This document shows positions 46,567 through 56,727 of a stretch of 64,000 bases of DNA, in pieces (the first letter of the stretch is position 1; every line of letters begins with the position of its first letter). The notes under the pieces are model-generated. The model was not told the DNA's origin. It saw nothing but the letters and a program-made list of their open reading frames with translations, and ran no database searches. The stretch spans positions 1,674,001 through 1,738,000 of the forward strand of contig JABTUL010000001.1 of NCBI GenBank assembly GCA_015075425.1, in the 5' to 3' direction. Origin of the DNA: Spirochaetales bacterium. GTDB lineage: Bacteria > Spirochaetota > Leptospiria > Leptospirales > Leptonemataceae. The position numbers were made by a program, and so were the translations under genes.

Positions 46567-47691
46567 TCAATCCTCGGAATAGTATATCAAGCGGCTGTTT
46601 ACTTTGTCATAGAGTCCCGTCACCCGCCGGAGCACTGGACTCTTTCTGTCATTGTCGGCTTCCGGAACGATGCTTCCGACGCCCACGATCCGGTAAATTT
46701 CACCTTCTGACTTGATCATCCCGGAAACCTGCCCGCCCGGGCCGCTCCCGGCCAGCTCTTCAAACAAAGTAACGCCCAGAGGAGTTTCGATCTGAAATTC
46801 CGGCAAACTGCGAAGCTCATCGATATTTTTGATGTAGTTCCCTTTGTCCTTGCGGTATTTGAAGAGGGCCTTTACCGCCCGCTCCGACATGGACTCAGAA
46901 AGGCTCATGAGCACATGGTAACGGGCAGCATTGATATTCACTTTATCATTTAGCTGTTCTCCGTAAGGGACATAAGCTGTGAGATTGTTGGACAGGATCC
47001 AGTCAGGCTCCTGAATCATCGTTTTTTCCTCTTCTGTCAGAAAAGCGAGCTCCGCGCGCTGGGCAGCCCAGTTTTCCGGGGCCCGGGAATGATAGATGTA
47101 TTCGTATTTGATGTCCTTGACCATACCCAGTTCGGACAGTGAAAACATGTAATAATTCTTTATCTTTACCGGAGGCTTGAGCGATTCATAGTAGTGGTTC
47201 TCAGCCATGCCGGTCGTGTTTTCATCAAGCCAGTCTGTAATATTGATCACCGTATCCAGGGGAATATCGTATTGTCTGAATAAGCGCTCAAGGATGATTC
47301 GATACTGATCGTTAGGTTTATCTTCCTGCCAGAGAATCAAATTATTTAAATTCAATTTTCCGTCTTCCGGAATGATCCGGTAGGTGATAAAACAGCGCGG
47401 TTTGCAGTCATCGCTTACCAGAATATCGGGGGGCTCAAGAGCAATGCCGGTCGAATACAGAAATTCCTCCGGAATGGTTTTGAGCGCAGCGAGGCCCGCC
47501 TGAAAACCTCCCAGAGCTATCTGGCGCGCTCGAAATCCTTCTGCACCAACAAGTGTGGCCCGCATCTGGGCCTGAGAATCGCGGGCAAATTTTAAGGCCA
47601 TAACATTGGCCGTAATGCCCACAGCCATGCAAAGCATGAGCACCAGAGAGCCCCGGCGGCTGAAGCGGGGCCTGTAGCGGGGAACTTTCAC
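46567..47691 (-). CDS. gspK: T2SS minor pseudopilin GspK
   Basis: A 374-residue large minor pseudopilin. The N-terminus RRGSLVLMLCMAVGITANVM is a prepilin-like leader and helix; the usual Glu at +5 is absent, as is common in GspK. The alpha domain is recognised by NITDWLDENTTGMAENHYYE and by the helix-hairpin-helix-like KVNINAARYHVLMSLSESMS and IKNIDELRSLPEF. GspK caps the pseudopilus tip with GspI and GspJ. Confidence 0.9.
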   Translation of the reverse strand: MKVPRYRPRFSRRGSLVLMLCMAVGITANVMALKFARDSQAQMRATLVGAEGFRARQIALGGFQAGLAALKTIPEEFLYSTGIALEPPDILVSDDCKPRCFITYRIIPEDGKLNLNNLILWQEDKPNDQYRIILERLFRQYDIPLDTVINITDWLDENTTGMAENHYYESLKPPVKIKNYYMFSLSELGMVKDIKYEYIYHSRAPENWAAQRAELAFLTEEEKTMIQEPDWILSNNLTAYVPYGEQLNDKVNINAARYHVLMSLSESMSERAVKALFKYRKDKGNYIKNIDELRSLPEFQIETPLGVTLFEELAGSGPGGQVSGMIKSEGEIYRIVGVGSIVPEADNDRKSPVLRRVTGLYDKVNSRLIYYSED

Positions 47692-47701
47692 GCCCGGCCG
47701 G

Positions 47702-48328
47702 TCACTGTAAATAGAGTCCTGTGTAGGCTAATGTTTCAAAAAGCTGTTCTTTTTCCCCTATTTTGACAGTAAACTGAATCTGAACGAGTCGCGGAATGCG
47801 ACGAATTTCTGAGCTCTTCCAGGTATCGGTCCATTCCTTACCGGATAAAGAGTAGCGCAGTTTGAAACTGGTCACGCTGCCCAGAAGGGCATAGTGCAGT
47901 CCACCCTTGCCCGGTTCTTTATCCACATGTTGATCCTCGCGCCGCATCAGAGTAAAGTCGTCTTTTTCGCGACGCAAATAAAAAGATACCTCGCGCACGG
48001 CGGGCACACCCAGAGAATCCGCCCCCGGATGAACAGCGGCAAACGTTAAACGGTCCTGCCGGCGTTCGCCGCTGCCACTGTTCTTGCCGTGAAACACAAT
48101 CCGGTCCAGATCAGGATTGAAGTACGTCTGATTGATCGTATTACGTAGTGTTTCCAGAGTCAGCAACGCCTGACGACGCGCCTCCGCTTGAGGGGAACTC
48201 ATATTGATGATTCGGGAAATTCCGAACAGAGCGCCAAAGAGCACAGAGAAAAGCATTCCAAGAACAAGAATGACAATAGCCAGTTCTGCAAGTGTCAGGC
48301 CGCGCCTGTGGCGAGAGCGCCGTTTCAT
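47702..48328 (-). CDS. gspJ: T2SS minor pseudopilin GspJ
   Basis: A 208-residue protein with a class III prepilin leader (RHRRG, cleaved before LTLAELAIVILVLGMLFS, Glu at +5). The soluble domain is larger than in GspH or GspI and its strands (SFKLRYSLSGKEWTDTW) match GspJ. It overlaps gspI by 4 bases and is followed by gspK after 10 bases, the standard order. Confidence 0.87.
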   Translation of the reverse strand: MKRRSRHRRGLTLAELAIVILVLGMLFSVLFGALFGISRIINMSSPQAEARRQALLTLETLRNTINQTYFNPDLDRIVFHGKNSGSGERRQDRLTFAAVHPGADSLGVPAVREVSFYLRREKDDFTLMRREDQHVDKEPGKGGLHYALLGSVTSFKLRYSLSGKEWTDTWKSSEIRRIPRLVQIQFTVKIGEKEQLFETLAYTGLYLQ

Positions 48329-48918
48329 AGTTCTGCTTCCGATTGCACCGTTTTCTGTGAACGGCGGAAAGTCTCCACCCTGTAGGTTCCTTTCAGGCCC
48401 TGCCCCCGCGGATAGCGGATAAGCACCACAATGCGGACGATATCGACTTCCCCGCCCGTCTGTGTCGCCACGGTCTGGCCAGCCTTCTGTGTTTCTCCCT
48501 GGTTCTGTACTCCAGCCGGAAGCTGGTCGGAAACCGGTGTTCCCTGTAATTTTCCGGATTGCGCGACCTCAGCCAGATTGATCCGGTCCTCGCGGACATC
48601 GATTTCAAATTCGTAGCCGGCATACATCCCGGCATCGGAGCCAAAATCGCCTTTGTTGTGCGACGTGGTCAGATTGGGCCGGGACATCAGTTGTGACAAT
48701 TTGGTCTGAGCCAGGGCAACGGCCACCGACATTTTGTCAGCCTCACTTTGCAGTTGCAGGCTGCCAGAAACAGAAGAAAGAATCATAACAATTACTGTTG
48801 AAACTAAAGCAATGGCAATGGCCATCTCAAAGAGTGTAAGGCCGGGCCTTTTACCCTTCTTCCAGGCCGGCCTGTTGAGCTGGAGCCAGATTTTTCGTTT
48901 CAGACGCCGGGGTTTCAT
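48325..48918 (-). CDS. gspI: T2SS minor pseudopilin GspI
   Basis: A 197-residue pseudopilin with an unusually long basic leader (about 26 residues, KGKRPG before LTLFEMAIAIALVSTVIVMI). GspI normally has about 120-130 residues; the excess includes the leader and a Gln/Thr-rich insert (NQGETQKAGQTVATQTGGE). Position between gspH and gspJ with 4-base overlaps supports the call. Confidence 0.82.
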   Translation of the reverse strand: MKPRRLKRKIWLQLNRPAWKKGKRPGLTLFEMAIAIALVSTVIVMILSSVSGSLQLQSEADKMSVAVALAQTKLSQLMSRPNLTTSHNKGDFGSDAGMYAGYEFEIDVREDRINLAEVAQSGKLQGTPVSDQLPAGVQNQGETQKAGQTVATQTGGEVDIVRIVVLIRYPRGQGLKGTYRVETFRRSQKTVQSEAEL

Positions 48919-49520
48919 TCTTCCAGATTCTCCGACCAGTCCGGGTCTTCGAGCTGATGCTCCTTTTCTCCCACCTCCACGCGGGCCGTTCCACCATACT
49001 TGCTGTAGATGATCGTGTTGCGAATTTCCGGCCCCGGGCCCATGTACACCACGAGTTCTTCCGCCATTCCTTCCGGGGCAAAGGCCAGGGTTACCTTGCC
49101 GGACGTTATTTTAGTCCCGGCCCCCATGATGATCGCAACAATACTGTTGGAATCAGCCAGTTCACGTTTGTTGATATAGACGTCCCGCTGGGGTTCCTCC
49201 TCCCCTTCCTTGCGCGCGTAACGGTAGGCTTCATAGGAGCCATTGTCGAGGTCAAATTCCAGATACACCGTCTGATTGGAAAAGATGGCCCCATCGCGGC
49301 AGCTGATGAGCACGTCTTTAAGGATTCCCGACTCTTCTTCTGTAGTCTTGAGTACACTCATGCTGCTCATGGCAGACATCATCACGCCGATGAGTATGCC
49401 CAGAATCAGAATGACGATGGCCATTTCCACCAGGGTTAAACCCTGGCGGAAGGCCCCCGGTGCCGGCCTTTTCTTCACCGGCAATCGGCTTACTGAACCG
49501 GTCGCTTGCCACCAAGCCAT
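48915..49520 (-). CDS. gspH: T2SS minor pseudopilin GspH
   Basis: A pseudopilin with leader ending RQG before LTLVEMAIVILILGILIGVM. The ATG at 49520 makes a 27-residue leader and overlaps gspG by 31 bases; a GTG at 49478 (VKKRPAPGAFRQG) would give a normal 13-residue leader just after the gspG stop and may be the true start. The C-terminal beta domain (TVYLEFDLDNGSYEAYRY, KVTLAFAPEGMAEELVVYMG) is GspH-like. Confidence 0.85.
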   Translation of the reverse strand: MAWWQATGSVSRLPVKKRPAPGAFRQGLTLVEMAIVILILGILIGVMMSAMSSMSVLKTTEEESGILKDVLISCRDGAIFSNQTVYLEFDLDNGSYEAYRYARKEGEEEPQRDVYINKRELADSNSIVAIIMGAGTKITSGKVTLAFAPEGMAEELVVYMGPGPEIRNTIIYSKYGGTARVEVGEKEHQLEDPDWSENLEE

Positions 49521-49960
49521 GCAGGCCAGGTAGTTTCATCGGTCAGCCGATAATCGGAATTCTTATTGTCTCCACCCTCACGGCCATCTTCACCAAGGGA
49601 ACAAATCTGCCGGTTGCCGTTTTGATCGGAGCACAGAAAATAGGGCCGGTTCCAGGGATCCATAATGAGATCTTTTTTTATGGCACGCCAGCCCGTTTCC
49701 TGGTTGCTCTCGGCCAGAATTTGTAAGGAGTCGCCTTCCTGAAGTGCTGCATTTTCTGATTCGTATTTTTCCAGATAGACCGGAAGCTGCGTACTGGCAC
49801 TTTTTACAGCCAGTTTTTTAGCGTCATCAGTGATACCAAAATCTATGGCGCTATAGACAATGCCCATAATGATCCCGAGGACCAGAATGACAATGGCCAG
49901 CTCCACAAGGGTCAGACCACGACGGCGTGAGCGTCGCTGGCGCAGGATGCTTTTTTTCAT
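49490..49960 (-). CDS. gspG: T2SS major pseudopilin GspG
   Basis: A 156-residue major pseudopilin. Start at ATG 49960, fixed by AGGAGA four bases upstream. The leader is KKSILRQRRSRRRG, and the mature protein begins LTLVELAIVILVLGIIMGIV with Glu5. The C-terminal region (DPWNRPYFLCSDQNGNRQI, SLGEDGREGGDNKNSDYRL) contains the calcium-loop residues typical of GspG. The 92-base gap after gspF holds only short weak hairpins, which could give gspG its own message stability. Confidence 0.93.
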   Translation of the reverse strand: MKKSILRQRRSRRRGLTLVELAIVILVLGIIMGIVYSAIDFGITDDAKKLAVKSASTQLPVYLEKYESENAALQEGDSLQILAESNQETGWRAIKKDLIMDPWNRPYFLCSDQNGNRQICSLGEDGREGGDNKNSDYRLTDETTWPAWLGGKRPVQ

Positions 49961-50052
49961 GCTTTCTCCTCTACTGAAGTGAACTGCCCCCATTCTGAGG
50001 GGTGGGTTTGCCATGTAAACGCCTTTTGCAGGCAAAACGGAAAAACTGCCGG

Positions 50053-51282
50053 TTAAACCTGCATGGCCTTCGTCAGGTTGTAGAGCGGAAGCATTATGGA
50101 GACCATGAGTAAGGCAATCGTCGCTCCCATAATCACCATCATCGCCGGCTCAAGAACGGTAGAAAAGCGCATGATGGCCGCGTCCACATCTCCCTCTAGG
50201 ACGGAGGCAATGCGCTCCATCATTTCAGGAACCTGATCGGAAGCTTCACCGGCTGCCATCATTCCGAGCATCATCTGTGAAGCAATGCTGGAATCGCGTA
50301 AAGAATCGGTCATTTTGGAGCCTTCTTTGATCCGATCCAGAGCAATCAGGATCTCTTTCTCGAAAATCGAATGGTTCACCACTCGGGCCACAATCTGCAA
50401 TGCCACGGTAAGCTGCACTCGATTGGCCAGCATGACCGCCAGGTTGCGGGTGAAGCGAGCCAGCACCGCCTTACGGATGAGTGTGCCCGCGAAGGGAATC
50501 TTGAGCATGGTCTTCTCATAAGTTGTGCGACCATCCGGCGTACTTTTCCAGCGGATGAAAGCATAGACCAGACCAGCGATAACCGCTATGAGACCGAGCA
50601 AATACAGAGGAGTGGTTAAGAGATCTGATACTCCCATGACAATGCGTGTAACCAGAGGCAGTTCGGCATTGAGCTGGGCAAATAGCTGCTTGATCTGCGG
50701 AAAAACGTAAGCAAGAAGAAAGATGGCTATGGCTCCCAGTAAAAAGAGCATGATCACCGGATACATAAGTGTTGTGGTTACTTTGTTCACCATGGCCAGG
50801 TTGCGGTCCTCGAGATCAGCAAGGTTGATCAGGCTTTGATCATAGATCCCGGTTTTCTCACCGACAGAAATCAAATTGTAGTAAATGGGCGGAAAAATGG
50901 CTTCCTGTTTGCGAAAGCACTCACTGAGCGCTGTGCCCTCGATCGCATCGGAACGTATCTGTATAATGGCTTTTTTTAAATATTCATTTTCCGTTTGATC
51001 AATGATATTGGCCAGCGCATTGGGAAGCGAAAGTCCCGCTGAAAGCAGCGTTCCCAACTGCCGGACAAACAGGGCAACATCACGCCGGGGCACCCGGTAG
51101 AGGATCTTGGTTAAAAACGGAAAAAGTTCCCGTTCCTTCTTCTCCCGGTCCTGGACAAGCTCACGTACGTAAAGATTCTTGGCTCGCAGTACTTTGCGGG
51201 CCGCTTGGGGATTGCTGGCATCGATGATGCCCTTTTCTTCTTTACCGTTACGATTGAGAGCAATGTAGCGATAGATTGGCAT
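50053..51282 (-). CDS. gspF: T2SS inner-membrane platform protein GspF
   Basis: A 409-residue polytopic protein with two repeated cytoplasmic helical domains (ALFVRQLGTLLSAGLSLPNA; RFTRNLAVMLANRVQLTVAL) and three membrane helices (around 170-195, 220-245 and 375-400). It couples the GspE motor to pseudopilin assembly. The start overlaps the gspE stop by 1 base. Confidence 0.95.
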   Translation of the reverse strand: MPIYRYIALNRNGKEEKGIIDASNPQAARKVLRAKNLYVRELVQDREKKERELFPFLTKILYRVPRRDVALFVRQLGTLLSAGLSLPNALANIIDQTENEYLKKAIIQIRSDAIEGTALSECFRKQEAIFPPIYYNLISVGEKTGIYDQSLINLADLEDRNLAMVNKVTTTLMYPVIMLFLLGAIAIFLLAYVFPQIKQLFAQLNAELPLVTRIVMGVSDLLTTPLYLLGLIAVIAGLVYAFIRWKSTPDGRTTYEKTMLKIPFAGTLIRKAVLARFTRNLAVMLANRVQLTVALQIVARVVNHSIFEKEILIALDRIKEGSKMTDSLRDSSIASQMMLGMMAAGEASDQVPEMMERIASVLEGDVDAAIMRFSTVLEPAMMVIMGATIALLMVSIMLPLYNLTKAMQV

Positions 51283-52955
51283 CAGGTAACCCTGAGCACC
51301 TCTTCGACGGTCGTAAATCCCGCGGCAACCTTTATTTTGCCGTAGTCAGCGAGAGTGGCCATTCCTTTCTTTACGGCAATCTTCTTCAAATTCTCCGAGT
51401 CCACACCTTTGAGCACTGCCTGCTGCAACTCGTGATCGAGTAACAGCAGTTCATAGATACCGAGTCGTCCTGTGTAGCCCGTGCCCACACATTTTTCGCA
51501 ACCCTCGCCCTTGAATAGAGTGCCATTCTTGAGTTCCTCCGGTTGCAGTCCCATTTCCGACAATTCCCGGGCTGTTGGCTTGTAGGGTTTTTTACAGTTC
51601 AGGCAGATCACCCGCACCAGTCGTTGGGCGATGACTGCCCGAACGGTACTGGTGATAAGGTATGGTTCAATTCCCATGTCTACAAGGCGGGTGACGGCTG
51701 AGGCCGCATCATTGGTATGCAGCGTGGAAAAAACCAGGTGGCCGGTAAGAGATGCCTGGATGGCAATACGCGCCGTTTCTGCATCGCGGATCTCACCCAC
51801 CATGATGATATCAGGATCCTGGCGGAGCATGGTCCGCAGAGCCGCAGCAAAACTCAGGCCGATTTTATCATGTACCTGGGTCTGTGATATTCCATCGACT
51901 TCGTATTCCACCGGATCTTCGGCAGTCAGTATGTTCCTGACACCATCATTCAAAGAAGTTAAAAAAGCATATAAAGTAGTCGATTTGCCCGATCCCGTAG
52001 GCCCGGTCACCAGAACGATTCCGTTGGGTTCAGAAAGAAGCGTGTCGATCGTGTCTCTGAGCTCTTGCGTAAATCCAAGCGTGTCGAGGCTGATCTTCAC
52101 ATCTGATTTATTGAGCAATCGCATGACCACTCGTTCACCGTAGATGGAAGGCAGGGTGGATACGCGAATGTCCACATCCTTTCCGGAAAGCTTGGTTTTG
52201 ATACGGCCGTCCTGGGGCAGACGATTTTCGGCAATATTCAGGTTGGAAAGGATCTTGATGCGCGAGACAAGCCCGGCCTGAACCATTTTAGGCGGGCTCA
52301 TCCGTTTATGCAATATCCCATCAATGCGATAGCGGACATCCAGATGCTTTTCAAAGGGCTCAATGTGAATATCTGAGGCGCGCTCCTGCACCGCCTGGGA
52401 GAGGATGCCATTGACCATGCGAATGATTGGTGCCTCGTTGGCAAGATCCAGGGTGTCGTCGCTGGCCAGCTCGGCAAAATCGGCATACTCCTCTTCCATT
52501 CCATCAAGAGCATCACGGGCCGCGGCCGCCGTCTGGTCAAAATGCGCATGAACGATACGCATGATTTCCGCTTCAGGAGCCAGAATAAACATTACCCTGT
52601 AATCTTTTAAGTAACTGCGGATATCATCCATGGGATGTAGATCAGCCGGGTCCTGGATGGCCACCGTGACTACACGGCCGCTGCGTCCGACAGGAACCAT
52701 GCGGGATTTATGAATCAGATTGATGGGAATGAGGCGGAAAACTTCGTCGGCTTTGAAGGTGAGCTGCTCTTTGTACTTGAAGCCGTACTGGCGGGCCAGC
52801 ATTTTGAGAATCTGGGTCTCATCGACAAAACCCTTTTTCAATAAGATCTGACCGATTTTCAGGGAGCTCTTTTTCTGGATCTTTAAGACTTCCTGCAATT
52901 CCTCCCGGGAAATCTGACCTTCTTCCAGCAGCAGTTCACCCAGTTGCTTTTTCAT
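51282..52955 (-). CDS. gspE: T2SS motor ATPase GspE
   Basis: A 557-residue hexameric ATPase. N-terminal MshEN-type domain ([32 protein letters not shown]), then the core with Walker [10 protein letters not shown], Asp box and Walker B ([16 protein letters not shown]) and His box ([12 protein letters not shown]). The tetracysteine zinc module is CLNCKK plus CEKCVGTGY. All catalytic motifs are intact. It follows gspD by 30 bases. Confidence 0.97.
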   Translation of the reverse strand: MKKQLGELLLEEGQISREELQEVLKIQKKSSLKIGQILLKKGFVDETQILKMLARQYGFKYKEQLTFKADEVFRLIPINLIHKSRMVPVGRSGRVVTVAIQDPADLHPMDDIRSYLKDYRVMFILAPEAEIMRIVHAHFDQTAAAARDALDGMEEEYADFAELASDDTLDLANEAPIIRMVNGILSQAVQERASDIHIEPFEKHLDVRYRIDGILHKRMSPPKMVQAGLVSRIKILSNLNIAENRLPQDGRIKTKLSGKDVDIRVSTLPSIYGERVVMRLLNKSDVKISLDTLGFTQELRDTIDTLLSEPNGIVLVTGPTGSGKSTTLYAFLTSLNDGVRNILTAEDPVEYEVDGISQTQVHDKIGLSFAAALRTMLRQDPDIIMVGEIRDAETARIAIQASLTGHLVFSTLHTNDAASAVTRLVDMGIEPYLITSTVRAVIAQRLVRVICLNCKKPYKPTARELSEMGLQPEELKNGTLFKGEGCEKCVGTGYTGRLGIYELLLLDHELQQAVLKGVDSENLKKIAVKKGMATLADYGKIKVAAGFTTVEEVLRVT

Positions 52956-52985
52956 GCTACCAGTCCCCGGTGTGCTAACCGGATT

Positions 52986-54710
52986 TCAATTGTTTTCCAG
53001 TTGTTTTTGCTGTCGTTCCCGGTAATCCCTTTCCTTGCGTTGCGGCCAGAGCTTCATATCGTTTTCTGCTTCCCGTGCATTGCGGATTTGCTCAATGCGC
53101 TTGAAGTTCGTAATTCGATCTGCTTCGCCTTTTTCAATCAACACATGCGGTGTTATGAAGACCATCAGGTTTGTTTTCTTGGTAGAATACGTTGCCCGCC
53201 GGAAGAGAAAGCCCAGCACCGGAATATCGCCAAGGAGCGGTATCTTGGAGACGTTTTGCTGCTTTTCCGTGTTTACCAGGCCACCGATCACAATGGTTTG
53301 CTTGTTGTCCAGATTGATGTAAGTTTTAATCGTCCTTTTGTTGAAGGTCGGATTGGTATTGGCCGAATCAATGTTGGCTATATTGGTCACTTCCTGATAG
53401 AGATCGAGCGTGATCTTATTTTGCTGATTGATGTAGGGCGTAACCTTGAGCTTGATCCCCGATGGGCGATACTCAAAGCTATTGACCGTCGCCTCAGATG
53501 TGCCGCCGCCACTGGTTCTTTCCTGGGTGCGCACCGGAACATCCTGGCCGACGTTGATTTCTGCCTCCTGGTTATCCAGGGTGAGTATTTGCGGCGCGGA
53601 AAGAACGTTGAAATTGGACCGACGCATATTGGCGTTGAAAATGCCAAGCAGGTCACCACCTTTCTTCAAAAATCCCAGACTGAAGCCAGAGAGTGTGTTA
53701 TTGCCGGTGATCTTCCCGGTTTCCGGGTCGACCATATTTCCCTCAACAGCAAGTCCGGTATTGAACTGGGAATGAGCGGCATTGCGCCCCTGGTAACGCC
53801 AGTCGATCCCGAAGTCGTTCAGGTTCTCTGAAGAGATTTCTGCGATGAGCACTTCAAGCAGGATCTGGCGCCTGTTGCGATCCAGAGACTCGACAATTTG
53901 CAGAATTTCTGCCCATTCTTCCTGCGTGGCCGTGACAATCACCGAATTCGATTCTTTATGAGCGACGGCTTTGATCTTTTGCGCCGGTCGGGCTGCCGGA
54001 GTGGTGCCTGGAGCTGCCGCCGGAGCCTGCCCTACATCGGGACTGTCGAGCTTGGCCAGCACATCGGCCAGCGTTTCTGCTTTCATGTGCTTGCAGTGGT
54101 AGATATGCACGGAGCTCGTTGAGATATCACCGGCTTCCTCTGTTCCGCCGGGGAGGAGTTCTTTGATCACTTCCACTGCGGTACGGACGTTCTGAGCATA
54201 TCCGGTGACAACAATAGAATTGGTCTGCCGGTGCGCAATCACGCTCGTATTCTTCCCCGCCAGTTTGGTAACTGTTTGAGAGATTTCCGCAAGATTGGCA
54301 TTGTTTGGCAGACGAATCACCCGTGTGATGGTGTCCGCAGCATTGCCATCGGGATCACTCTTTTCGGGAATGGCCATGGCATGTGCGTCTTTGATGGGCA
54401 TGACTTTCAAAAGATTGGCTTCTTCCACTACAGCAAAGCCCTTCACCTCAAGAACCTGTTTTAGGAAATCCAGTGCCCGGCTAACGGGAATCGGTTTGTA
54501 ACTAACAATAGTTATCTTTCCCTTGACATTTTCATCAATCAGAATGTTCCGCCGGGTGATCTGGGCCATCGTTTTCAAGAAATCCTGGATCTCCACATCC
54601 CGGAACTGAGAGGAAAAATGGCCGCGGGGTATGGCAAAATCCTGGGCGTATAGCGGCAAACCACAGAGTAGCAGGAAGTAAAAGATACATGCAGCTCCGC
54701 AACGTTTCAT
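52986..54710 (-). CDS. gspD: T2SS secretin GspD, short form
   Basis: Outer-membrane pore subunit. Signal peptide CIFYFLLLCGLPLYAQ. N0 domain (about 25-100, FRDVEIQDFLKTMAQITRRN), then two ring domains (TRVIRLPNNANLAEISQTVT; SVHIYHCKHMKAETLADVLA) and the secretin domain (QILLEVLIAEISSENLNDFG, NVGQDVPVRTQ, LLGDIPVLGFLFR). At 574 residues it is shorter than the usual ~650 and appears to lack one of the three N1-N3 repeats. A Pro/Ala-rich insert (APAAAPGTTPAARPA) sits inside the last ring domain. The 60-residue tail is charged. Confidence 0.95.
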   Translation of the reverse strand: MKRCGAACIFYFLLLCGLPLYAQDFAIPRGHFSSQFRDVEIQDFLKTMAQITRRNILIDENVKGKITIVSYKPIPVSRALDFLKQVLEVKGFAVVEEANLLKVMPIKDAHAMAIPEKSDPDGNAADTITRVIRLPNNANLAEISQTVTKLAGKNTSVIAHRQTNSIVVTGYAQNVRTAVEVIKELLPGGTEEAGDISTSSVHIYHCKHMKAETLADVLAKLDSPDVGQAPAAAPGTTPAARPAQKIKAVAHKESNSVIVTATQEEWAEILQIVESLDRNRRQILLEVLIAEISSENLNDFGIDWRYQGRNAAHSQFNTGLAVEGNMVDPETGKITGNNTLSGFSLGFLKKGGDLLGIFNANMRRSNFNVLSAPQILTLDNQEAEINVGQDVPVRTQERTSGGGTSEATVNSFEYRPSGIKLKVTPYINQQNKITLDLYQEVTNIANIDSANTNPTFNKRTIKTYINLDNKQTIVIGGLVNTEKQQNVSKIPLLGDIPVLGFLFRRATYSTKKTNLMVFITPHVLIEKGEADRITNFKRIEQIRNAREAENDMKLWPQRKERDYRERQQKQLENN

Positions 54711-54772
54711 AGCGCAAATTACCTATCGGCTTGCAGCTACCCGCAAATTGAAGGAACCTGGAAATTAAATGG

Positions 54773-55627
54773 CTACTGGATCTTGATTTCGAAGGGCAGG
54801 ACCTGACCTGCACGTTCGATTTCTACACTGAACTGGGTAGCATCTTTAATCGAGGACCACATCTGGTAGAGCTTTTCCGGATTCTCCAGAGGCTGGCCGT
54901 TGATGCGCCGTAATATGTCGCCTGTGCGTGCCCCCATTTCATAGAGGAAATTGTTCTCCGGAACAAGCAAAAGCTTCACTCCGACGATCTTATTGTCCTT
55001 GGTCACCGGTGCAAACTTGGCCTGGTACAGGGCCGCTGGATTGTTGGCCAGAGCCAAAAATTTGGCCCGCTGGATCACGCGCGTTGTGCCGGCTGCGGCC
55101 GCCGGCTGGGCTGCGGCCTGCGGAGCGGCTGACACTTCCCCCGATTTCACACCCACCGGAATATTGACCTGAGAACCGCCCCGCTCCGCAAGAATGGAAT
55201 TGCTGCGGATGCTGATGAGCTTGTAGCCGGCCACGGACTGGCCCACCCGGTATTCTTTGATTTCCTGCTCACCGGTAATCTGGATCGCCGCTCTGGCAAA
55301 GGAAGGATCCCCGCCGATGGTTCCAAGTACGGTGATTTCGCCGCCCGCGCCTTCTTCTCCGCCCGGCCCGGTTGCCACAACCACTCCGCGCACGAAATTT
55401 CCAGGAACAATTCCTTCAAATTCGCTTAATGAGCGGAATGCCGCTTGAGCGGAAACGGTTGGTTCTGACCTGCGTTCGCCACGAACAGTGGCGGCAATGT
55501 TATCCTTCAGTAAAACATAGTTTAAGATCACACTGGCCAGATAGGCCAGTGAGGTGCCAAGGAGCGCTGAAGCAATCAGCGTTATGGCAAAAATATTCTT
55601 CTGCAGCTGTCCGATGAAGAGGCTCAT
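54773..55627 (-). CDS. gspC: T2SS protein GspC with PDZ domain
   Basis: A 284-residue bitopic inner-membrane protein linking the platform to the secretin. Start at ATG 55627, which overlaps the stop of the M23 gene (TGATG). Membrane helix at about 12-36 (IFAITLIASALLGTSLAYLA), HR domain (GEITVLGTIGGDPSFARAAI, VAGYKLISIRSNSILAERGG), an Ala-rich linker, and a C-terminal PDZ domain (GARTGDILRRINGQPLENPE). Confidence 0.92.
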   Translation of the reverse strand: MSLFIGQLQKNIFAITLIASALLGTSLAYLASVILNYVLLKDNIAATVRGERRSEPTVSAQAAFRSLSEFEGIVPGNFVRGVVVATGPGGEEGAGGEITVLGTIGGDPSFARAAIQITGEQEIKEYRVGQSVAGYKLISIRSNSILAERGGSQVNIPVGVKSGEVSAAPQAAAQPAAAAGTTRVIQRAKFLALANNPAALYQAKFAPVTKDNKIVGVKLLLVPENNFLYEMGARTGDILRRINGQPLENPEKLYQMWSSIKDATQFSVEIERAGQVLPFEIKIQ

Positions 55628-56715
55628 CAGTCCTCTTTGAGGGCCGCAGCGTCGGTGGGGATCGCCTCCTGATAGCGCATGGCGGCCATGGGATTCACGG
55701 GCTGAGCCCATTTGCGAATTTCAAAATGCAGATGGGGGCCGGTCGCCGTCCCGGTGCGTCCTACTTCCGCTATATCCTGCCCCTGCTTGACTGTATCACC
55801 TTTCTGTACCAGCATTTTTCTGTTATGGCCGTATACGCTGATAAAACCGTCTGAATGGCGAACGAAAATGCAATTTCCATATCCGCCCATTCTTGCCGCC
55901 TGAATGACAATGCCATCCCCGGCAGCCTGAACACGACTGCCTATGGGCGCACCAATGTCGATTCCATTGTGGTACTGACGGCTGCCCACAAATGGGTTGG
56001 AGCGACGGCCATAGCCCGAAGTAATAGGACCCTTGAGTGGCATGATGAATTTGTTGCGGTAGCGGTAACCGGCCGGAAGTCGCGCTTTTCCCACTACAAT
56101 CTGACTGCCCGCCTGAAGGCGCGGCTCTTTTTTCCAGCCGTTTAAATTGCGCAGGGCGACCCTGCTGATCCTGTACTTGCGGGCCAGCGAAGCTACGGTC
56201 TCGCCGGATTTCACAATATGTAAAACGTCCTCGGGCTCGACGGATTGTTCACGCAGAATGAACAATTCTTCGCCGATGTACAGCGGCCGTTTTTTTAAAT
56301 CTGGATTATGCTTCACCAGTAATTCCACAGAAATTTTATGTTCTTTACTGATTAAATGTAAAGTATCCGTGGATCGCACCGTATGGCTTATGATCCGTTC
56401 ATCTTCACTGGCCGGGACATCCCGGCCAGCTGCGTTGCGCATCGTATGATTTTTACGTGCACCGCCAAAAAGCTTTTCGTTTCTCTGCCGGTCCACGCCT
56501 GGCTCTTCATTTTTTAAGTTTTCTAATAGATCTGTGATGGCGTGGTCGATTTCATCACCCTCCAGAGAAGGCGTTGTCAATGTGCGGGCCGAACCCGCTG
56601 CTGGCTGGGCCTTCCGGTGGATGTCCTGTGCCTGCAGGGTAGTACACAGGACCCCCAGCAGAAGCAGACACCATTTTCCCGAATGCATAGCCATATTATC
56701 GATCCGGACGGCCAT
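55627..56715 (-). CDS. LysM-LysM-M23 metallopeptidase
   Basis: A 362-residue exported peptidoglycan hydrolase or binding protein. Signal peptide KWCLLLLGVLCTTLQAQ. Two LysM domains (about 108-155, VRSTDTLHLISKEHKISVEL; about 165-212, VKSGETVASLARKYRISRVA) and a LytM/M23 domain (about 225-350) with the zinc ligands in HNGIDIG and GPHLHFE. All ligands are present, so it should be active. It is directly upstream of gspC with a 1-base overlap, which suggests it opens the cell wall for secretin assembly (inference). Confidence 0.92.
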   Translation of the reverse strand: MAVRIDNMAMHSGKWCLLLLGVLCTTLQAQDIHRKAQPAAGSARTLTTPSLEGDEIDHAITDLLENLKNEEPGVDRQRNEKLFGGARKNHTMRNAAGRDVPASEDERIISHTVRSTDTLHLISKEHKISVELLVKHNPDLKKRPLYIGEELFILREQSVEPEDVLHIVKSGETVASLARKYRISRVALRNLNGWKKEPRLQAGSQIVVGKARLPAGYRYRNKFIMPLKGPITSGYGRRSNPFVGSRQYHNGIDIGAPIGSRVQAAGDGIVIQAARMGGYGNCIFVRHSDGFISVYGHNRKMLVQKGDTVKQGQDIAEVGRTGTATGPHLHFEIRKWAQPVNPMAAMRYQEAIPTDAAALKED

Positions 56716-56727
56716 TTTCTTGCATCA

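Noticed and set aside
52944-53831. 295-residue plus-strand frame inside gspD
   Set aside because: It is fully antisense to a clear secretin and shows no family features.
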